Shown here: piece by piece, positions 58,836-64,000 of the stretch
Layout of the letters: each line of letters begins with the position of its first letter
Numbering within the stretch: the first letter of the stretch is position 1
From: Pseudisothecium myosuroides
Taxonomy: Eukaryota; Streptophyta; Bryopsida; Hypnales; Lembophyllaceae
NCBI GenBank assembly: GCA_951799445.1
Contig: OX637295.1
Location: forward strand, 18,910,001-18,974,000
Reading direction: 5' to 3'
Length of the DNA: 64,000 nucleotides
The notes under the pieces: generated by a model
Seen by the model: only the letters and a program-made list of their open reading frames with translations
What the model was told of the DNA's origin: nothing
Databases searched by the model: none
Program-made: the position numbers and the translations under genes

Positions 58836-60347
58836 CTTCCACAGTGACTGAGTCGTCAATTCTGGCCTCATGATCAATCACTTCATGCACTGTAGCTGTA
58901 GAGTCCATTCCAATTCCAGTTTTGAGTGATCGAAATTCTGCAATATTTGCATAGGTGTACAATGCCTCCAAGATTGGCCACAACGAACACTTCAAGTAGT
59001 TCATGTCATCCCCTAACTTCGCCAATTGTTCCACATAAAACGGTGTAGTGATGAACACATTTGCCATTGGGTTGCAAGCCACTCTACATCCCTTATTGTC
59101 TATAACCAAGGTGTTAGATGGGTTGAAGCAGGGCCACTGCCCATAGACCTTTGACAATGGTTTCCCCCATGATATAGGTGTTTCGGCCTCAAACTTTACA
59201 GGCTCACAATCTTTTTCAGACTAAACAAACAACGGAGAGAATTGCCGGACTTCTTTTTGTGTTCCCATCATTGCAGGTACATTGTCCCCCATGTAACCCT
59301 CACTCTTATTACCCCAAAATGCCACTGAAAATTTAATGAAATACCTTGATAAAAATTGTTGCAACCAAGGACGCAATACTACTCGTCGTGTCTCAGTTTT
59401 GATGATTGATCTAATTCTAGGATTTGGGTTCTTGTCCATGAGTAGGCTACAATCCAATAAGGTTTCGTGAACATTGAAAATGATCAATTTCTCCCTCCCC
59501 CTTGTACCCGGCACTTCCAGACTGAAAGAATTCAAAGGGACTGTCACTTGACCCAACGGACGAGGGACTGCTGGCCGGGCATTTACCTCGGCGGCAGGCT
59601 TTGCCACCCTCTTTTGCTTTTTTGGGGACGGATGGGCTTCCACAGCGCTTGCATCCACGCTCTTTCCCGGGCCGTTTGCCAAGCCCTCCGCGGCCCCTTC
59701 CAAACAATAAGGATTCTCGGAATGAACGGGATTGCTTTCTGCATTTGCTTTGCCCTTTTCCATGTCGCCTTCAATCGGAAGAGGATCTGTGCTCTAGACT
59801 GTCGACAGATCCGCAGTTGCCTCAAGGTGCACTTCAAGAACGCTTGGAGGGCCGGCAATGGCCTCCGTAATCTTAGTGATGCGTTCCGCCGGAAGTGGAA
59901 CGTCAGCTAACGGAATAGACGTTGGAGCACTTACCTCCTCAATTGACCTAGCCTCCAAGTTCGGCTGTGTCTCCTCCAAGATTTTCTCCTATTCCTGGGC
60001 TGCTGGGGAGTTGCTATCTCGCATGTCTGATTCAGCAACGACGTCCACTGTCGTGATGTTGCCCAAAGGTCCGGGCTCGGCCATTTCCTCATCTCCCGCA
60101 AGAAGTTTGGGGGAAGCACCGTTTGGCATGGCGTTGGTAGCCTCGACCTCTGCGGATACTAATGAAACTTCATTTTCCAACGCCGATTTAGAACCACAGG
60201 GGCTTGCGCATTCAGTCCCCTTGCTCCTCCCTATGTATGCACTGAACATGGATTTGAGCTCCTCAAGGGCATGATTGTTAGCTGCTGCGTTTGCTAGAAG
60301 GTCAGTTTGCGTTTTCTCTATTGCACAGATCCGAGCCGAGTCCCCTG
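58836..60347 (-). pseudogene. CACTA gene exon: coiled/acidic linker and FCP1/NIF phosphatase-like domain, with three stops
   Basis: One frame runs from an acceptor near 60347 to a GTGAGG donor near 58836, interrupted by TAG codons at 59989-59991, 59794-59796 and 59221-59223. The first part is helical (IEKTQTDLLANAAANNHALE), then acidic and probably disordered, then basic (SPKKQKRVAKPAAE). The last third is phosphatase-like: KLIIFNVHETLLDCSLL, RVVLRPWLQQFLSRYF, VAFWGNKSEGYM, then NTLVIDNKGCRVACNP and YLKCSLWPILEAL. In FCP1/NIF-type HAD phosphatases the first motif is DxDx(T/V). Here it is NVHET, so both catalytic Asp are absent. The third TAG falls right after SPLFV, where a Trp is plausible. 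The domain is likely captured from a host gene (inference). Confidence 0.6.
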
Positions 60348-60940
60348 CTGTTAAACCCTAGTGTCCGCGTTGGCCAAAAGAACACATTGCCGAAGTTAGA
60401 AATGACAAGTTATTCTTTCGTCAATAACAAGAGTCCTCTACGACTAAAGAATGACTACATTATTGTCAAGCAACTATGATATGACTAGAGCAAGGCCCAG
60501 AGTCCTACATGGGACTAACAAATCATCCCACCTCGACTGATGACATTGACTTCTAACTGCTAGTACTTGGACTTCTAAACTCGTTTTAAAAACCTTACTA
60601 CCATCAAACACGGTGACATTTCAAGATTCACAACATCAAAGGACCACGACTGCACAATTCTACACCTCAATAGTTACGATGCACAAGGATGGCAACGATG
60701 CATATGAGGAACTCACTGACGGCCGTGCAGCATGGGCAGCGGATGCCTGCATCCCTTCTGCAATCTCCGTCAGCCCTAGGCTACTCTCACGCCCTTCTTT
60801 CTGGTGCACACAATGAAGTCACATCAGAACCAACTCATTCAGAATCAACCAACTCGTACAAAGCAATGAAAGCCAAAGGACCGTGACACATCAAGTGTCG
60901 TCTGTTTGAAAGAAGAGCAAAACGTGGTGGAGGTGATTAC

Positions 60941-61812
60941 TAGAGCCGCTTCCTTGCCAGCCTTTCCTTTTCTACCAACGCTGGAATAATTCTTCACCTG
61001 CCTCCTCGCATGTGCCATTATTGCTGATTTTTTCATTTGCTTATCTGTTTTCCAATACACTTGAAGAGATTTCCATTGATCCAGGTCCACATGACTTGGG
61101 CAAACATCACCTTTGGTCTGAAAAAGTGTCTTCAGCCTCGACCTCTTCGTCTTCAAGAATCTCTTTATGGCATTCCTGAACCCGATCATGCTCAATGGAT
61201 GGTCAATGTACTCGAAGTTGTTGTCCAAAGTGTCTCTCAATTTCTTCACCACCTCTGGCTTCTGCTTATTCCAATCAATGACACTCATGTCAATGATCCT
61301 TGGTACACAGGTCCGCACTGAGGTGTCTCATGCGTTCTTGCCTGCACAGCCCGCGTCTATTTGTCCACCTGGTGTAATAGTAATACAATGTGGCTTTCTA
61401 CCCACTCTCTCCCGATCAACTTTGCCCTGCTCGTACGAAGCTTGCAGCTGACGCCGAGATGCTCGGCTTGCACTGTCAGTCGTCATTTCTATTGCACAAT
61501 TTCCTTCGCTGCACTGCAAATCCGATGGCCATCTATATGTGTAAGCCATAGGTGGAGGGGCTGCTCCCATGCCCCATGGCGGAGGTTGCATCGGCGGCTG
61601 TGGCATCTACTGACCACTTGGCACCCATTGCCAGGAGTTGCCGTAGCTTGGCCCACTTGATGGACCTAGTTGACAAATTGGAGCTTTGGGCGGGGATTTG
61701 ATGGCCAAAGGCGCTTTCTTGCGCTTTTGCCTGCTATCGCCAGAAGCCTCCTCTGCCTCGAGGTCGTCGTCATCGTCCGAGTCAAACTCTCTCTCCCCTG
61801 CCGCTTCCTTCC
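60941..61812 (-). pseudogene. CACTA gene exon: acidic/Pro-rich region and Transposase_24-type domain
   Basis: The exon starts after an acceptor at 61813 and ends at a GTAATC donor near 60941. In order it has an acidic block (EFDSDDDDDLEAEEASGD), a Pro/Met-rich block (MPQPPMQPPPWGMG), a charged helix and the Transposase_24-like domain with VRTCVPRIIDMSVIDW, FEYIDHPLSMIGFRNAIKRF, SHVDLDQWKSLQVYW and AIMAHARRQVKNY. The QW-x-x-L-x-x-YW core is the hallmark of the plant Ptta/En/Spm protein family. Stops at 61607-61609 (TAG) and 61328-61330 (TGA) break it. Confidence 0.65.
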
Positions 61813-62066
61813 CTGTAATATATCAGACCCGCATTTAGAGTTCACCCACTATTATGAAATGGATGTGGCATTCTATTCCGCCACATTGCGCTTCCATCAG
61901 AGGACGTCAATGCAACTACAGAGCGACAAGCGCACCCCCCTAGCAAGGTATAGAACCGCGGCATGCAGGAATTGGATAATTGCCCTAAGAAAGTAGGACA
62001 GCACATCGTGGAGCATAAGACCTAGCCTTCGTACAATTTCACAAAAACAACGAGATGCCAAATTAC

Positions 62067-62365
62067 CTGTAGGCAGGACCTCCGAGGTCGCCTTCCTCTA
62101 AACATGTGCACACACAATTGCTAGATGAAGCATACCTGCTGCAATGTCTTCCTCGTCGATCTTGGTGTTGTCAGAGGCGGATTCGGTGTCGGTACTCATC
62201 GTGCCTTTTCTGGAAGCACGTTGGTTCCCGTCACTAGATTTGCCCCTCAATCCTTCACGGCGACGACGTTGACCATGTAGTCTAGCACTCTTTCGCACAA
62301 TGCGGCCCTTTGGTTTTTTCTTAACTACAGCATCAGTGGCGTTGCGCGGCGTAACACGCTTCTTT
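62067..62365 (-). pseudogene. CACTA gene 5' exons: basic, nuclear-localisation-like region
   Basis: A likely exon at 62365-62136 follows an ATTAG acceptor and ends at GTATGC. It encodes a strongly basic stretch (KKKPKGRIVRKSARLHGQRR) then an acidic Ser-rich tail (TESASDNTKIDEEDIAAG). A possible 31-bp exon (62097-62067, EGDLGGPAY-like, donor GTAATT) follows. It is in the right order and strand to be upstream of the Transposase_24 exon. Exon choice is tentative and the start codon is not settled. Confidence 0.4.
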
Positions 62366-62436
62366 CTAATTAAACAAACAACCACGTCGGATTTAGTATG
62401 CGCAAGGACGACCGCAAGAGTACAAGGCACCTGCAA

Positions 62437-64000
62437 ATTCTATACACGCTTCTACAAAAGAGCAACAGTGCCGTGCGCTACGTTTGGCGATCCGTCAAAA
62501 ACAGGCTTAGGGTTACAAATGCCCTTTGCGACGGCGTAGGTATGTTTCCTTCCCTTCTATACGGCTATGTGTCGGGCTAACGGTCGCCCGCCACGAAGTC
62601 AGACTCATTCTTGCCGCCCCGCAATTCTATGACTACAGAATTACTTATCGACTACTCGCGCCATCTCTACAGTCATATGCCTCAACTAGTGAAGTAGGAG
62701 AAAACAACTGCTTTATGACTGGGTGACAATCGACCTCCAATTAATTGTGGGCGTTGAACTGAAAACCTACGGGCACGCCGCCGGTAGCTGTCCCCATGCG
62801 CTACCTGGAAGAATGGAAGATTATGCTTACAGATCTGCTGCGGTGACTTCCATAGGCTTCATGCGTTCCTTATTTTCAGCTACACGCTGGTCTTTGAGAA
62901 GTTCGTATGCTGTCTTTGTTTCTTCTCCACCTTGCACATTGCCCTCGTCCATGTTACTCTGATCCCTTAGGGCCTTCCGCGCCTATGCTGCCTGAAGATT
63001 TGTTGCTGTGAAGAAGGGCGATGTAGCACGGCTCTAATACAGCACCAGAGTGAGTAGCACCCCCCTGCTATAACGCTCAATTGAACAAAGTCTTAACGGT
63101 GATCTGGGGCAAGGGTTTTCATGTTGCTGTTTGCCTATGCGGGGAGGAGGAGGAGGAGTTCAGGGCGCCACGAGGAAGCCTGCATCGTAAGCAAAGAAGT
63201 CCTCCGTGCTTGAGGAAGAGACGGCTATGTGGAGTGCACTCAGAGCACAAGGAAAGAAAGACGGCCCCAAATCTTAATGAAGATATTGTAATTAATGGTC
63301 AGTCAGTGTTGATGGAACGTTTTGTTTTATGCATATCTTATAGTGTTCATTAGATAAGATTGTGGTCCGATTGCCCTTGATAAAACAAATTATGGACACA
63401 TGTAGGCTTGTCTTGGAGGCTTCTTTGTTACCCCGCAACTCAGAAATGCGAAAGACAATGGACTTCGAAGGAAACATGTTTGAGCAATGAGCGGGGACGG
63501 AAAGCACTAGTTGTAAGGGTAAGTGCCCTAAAACCGCTTCAGCAAGAGGATTTTTTTGATTTTGCGGGCTTTCTTTTCTCCTTAGCATTTGTTTCCATTT
63601 TCTTGTCGTCCAATTTTTGTATCCATCTCCTTAGTTTTTTTGTCAGCTGCTTCTTGTATCCATTTCGATCCTCGCAGGCTTTTTCTCAGATACCTTCAGT
63701 GGCCTAGTTGATGGCATTTTATTCGCGTTGTTTTAACTGGCACATTCTATCCTCGTTCTTTTCTTATCTTGTCTTGTATCCTGGGCACAATGTATGTATT
63801 TGGTTAGCCATCCAGTGCCGCATATTTCTGGGACTGTGCACTTCTTTTTCCAGTCATCAGCCAAACGGAGTCAAGCAATAACACAAGTATGACTGAAGTG
63901 AGTCATTGTTAAGTTGTGGGAAGTATGAAATGACTAAACCAGTAGTCGTAAAAGTCATAGTGTAGTCACCTATAGTAAGCCAAGTGTACTTAGCATTTGA
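62437..64000. other. CACTA 5' region, no further coding domain recognised
   Basis: Open frames on both strands are short and lack motifs. GACTAC/GTAGTC/AGTCAT words scattered at 62630-62720 and 63890-63965 look like subterminal repeats. Confidence 0.4.

Larger units (their letters stand above)
57343..64000 (-). mobile_element. CACTA (En/Spm-type) transposon, left end and most of the body; right end beyond window
   Basis: The left end is CACTACAAGAATATCAGGG, directly inside copia sequence. Subterminal repeats with AATGACTACA and GTAGTCATTGTGGAC words follow within 150 bp. Similar GACTA/AGTCAT words return at 63890-63965, suggesting the other end is near. The preceding 3 bp (ACT) should be duplicated at the far end. 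Genes run on the minus strand and include a Transposase_24-type domain, a known companion of plant CACTA elements. The catalytic TNPD-type transposase was not recognised here. Confidence 0.75.

Noticed and set aside
59447..59910. Open frames on other frames and the opposite strand over the FCP1-like exon
   Set aside because: The minus-strand frame with the phosphatase-like motifs explains the region; the others are shadows.
62098..62436. 112-codon frame taken as a whole protein
   Set aside because: Both ends run into probable intron sequence; only the central basic and acidic part, bounded by splice-like sites, is supported.
1..64000. CRISPR arrays, bacterial operons, rRNA or tRNA genes
   Set aside because: No regularly spaced short repeats with unique spacers, no recognisable tRNA or rRNA sequence seen by eye, and the sequence is clearly plant nuclear DNA.

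Overview
This window is nuclear DNA of a land plant, not a microbe. It is mostly very AT-rich non-coding sequence packed with plant-type mobile elements (CACTA, hAT, Stowaway/mariner-like, Harbinger-like, Mutator-like, copia and L1 LINE). Its one convincing host gene has GT-AG introns and belongs to a plant-specific PHD-finger-like family. The zinc finger differs somewhat from the flowering-plant form, and TTAA-targeting elements are abundant. A non-seed plant (lycophyte, fern or bryophyte) is therefore possible, but I cannot name the species.

Layout. 1-13.7 kb: AT-rich intergenic DNA with an Emigrant-like MITE, a tandem repeat at 8.7-9.13 kb and a run of elements bounded by TTAA. 13.7-20 kb: a GC-richer genic island with a pyrimidine-rich promoter-like segment, a long leader and a three-exon gene (16739-19074) for a 268-residue C4HC3 zinc-finger protein. 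21.4-22.5 kb: the 3' end of a dead L1-type LINE with a poly(A) tail, split by one of two twin 358-bp foldback MITEs. 23-53.6 kb: MITE-dense DNA with at least ten nested insertion events, a 1.1-kb hairpin element, a decayed hAT transposase in two pieces and a ~60-bp tandem array carrying a Harbinger-like MITE. 53.6-57.34 kb: a dead Ty1/copia retrotransposon on the minus strand. 57.34 kb to the window end: a CACTA transposon that cut the copia element. Its decayed minus-strand gene joins a Transposase_24-type domain, a coiled segment, an FCP1/NIF phosphatase-like domain and a second domain resembling those of plant transposon proteins.

The most interesting system is a family of at least a dozen non-autonomous elements (about 230, 580 and 930-945 bp). 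They have ends like CCCCTAAAGGAC/GTCCTTTAGGGG and are flanked by TTAA, the hallmark of piggyBac-type transposition, which is unusual for a plant. One copy sits inside a CACTA-type MITE whose other arm preserves the unoccupied site, so TTAA duplication can be read directly from the sequence. No transposase for this family was recognised here.

All family names come from recognising motifs by eye. No database search was run.
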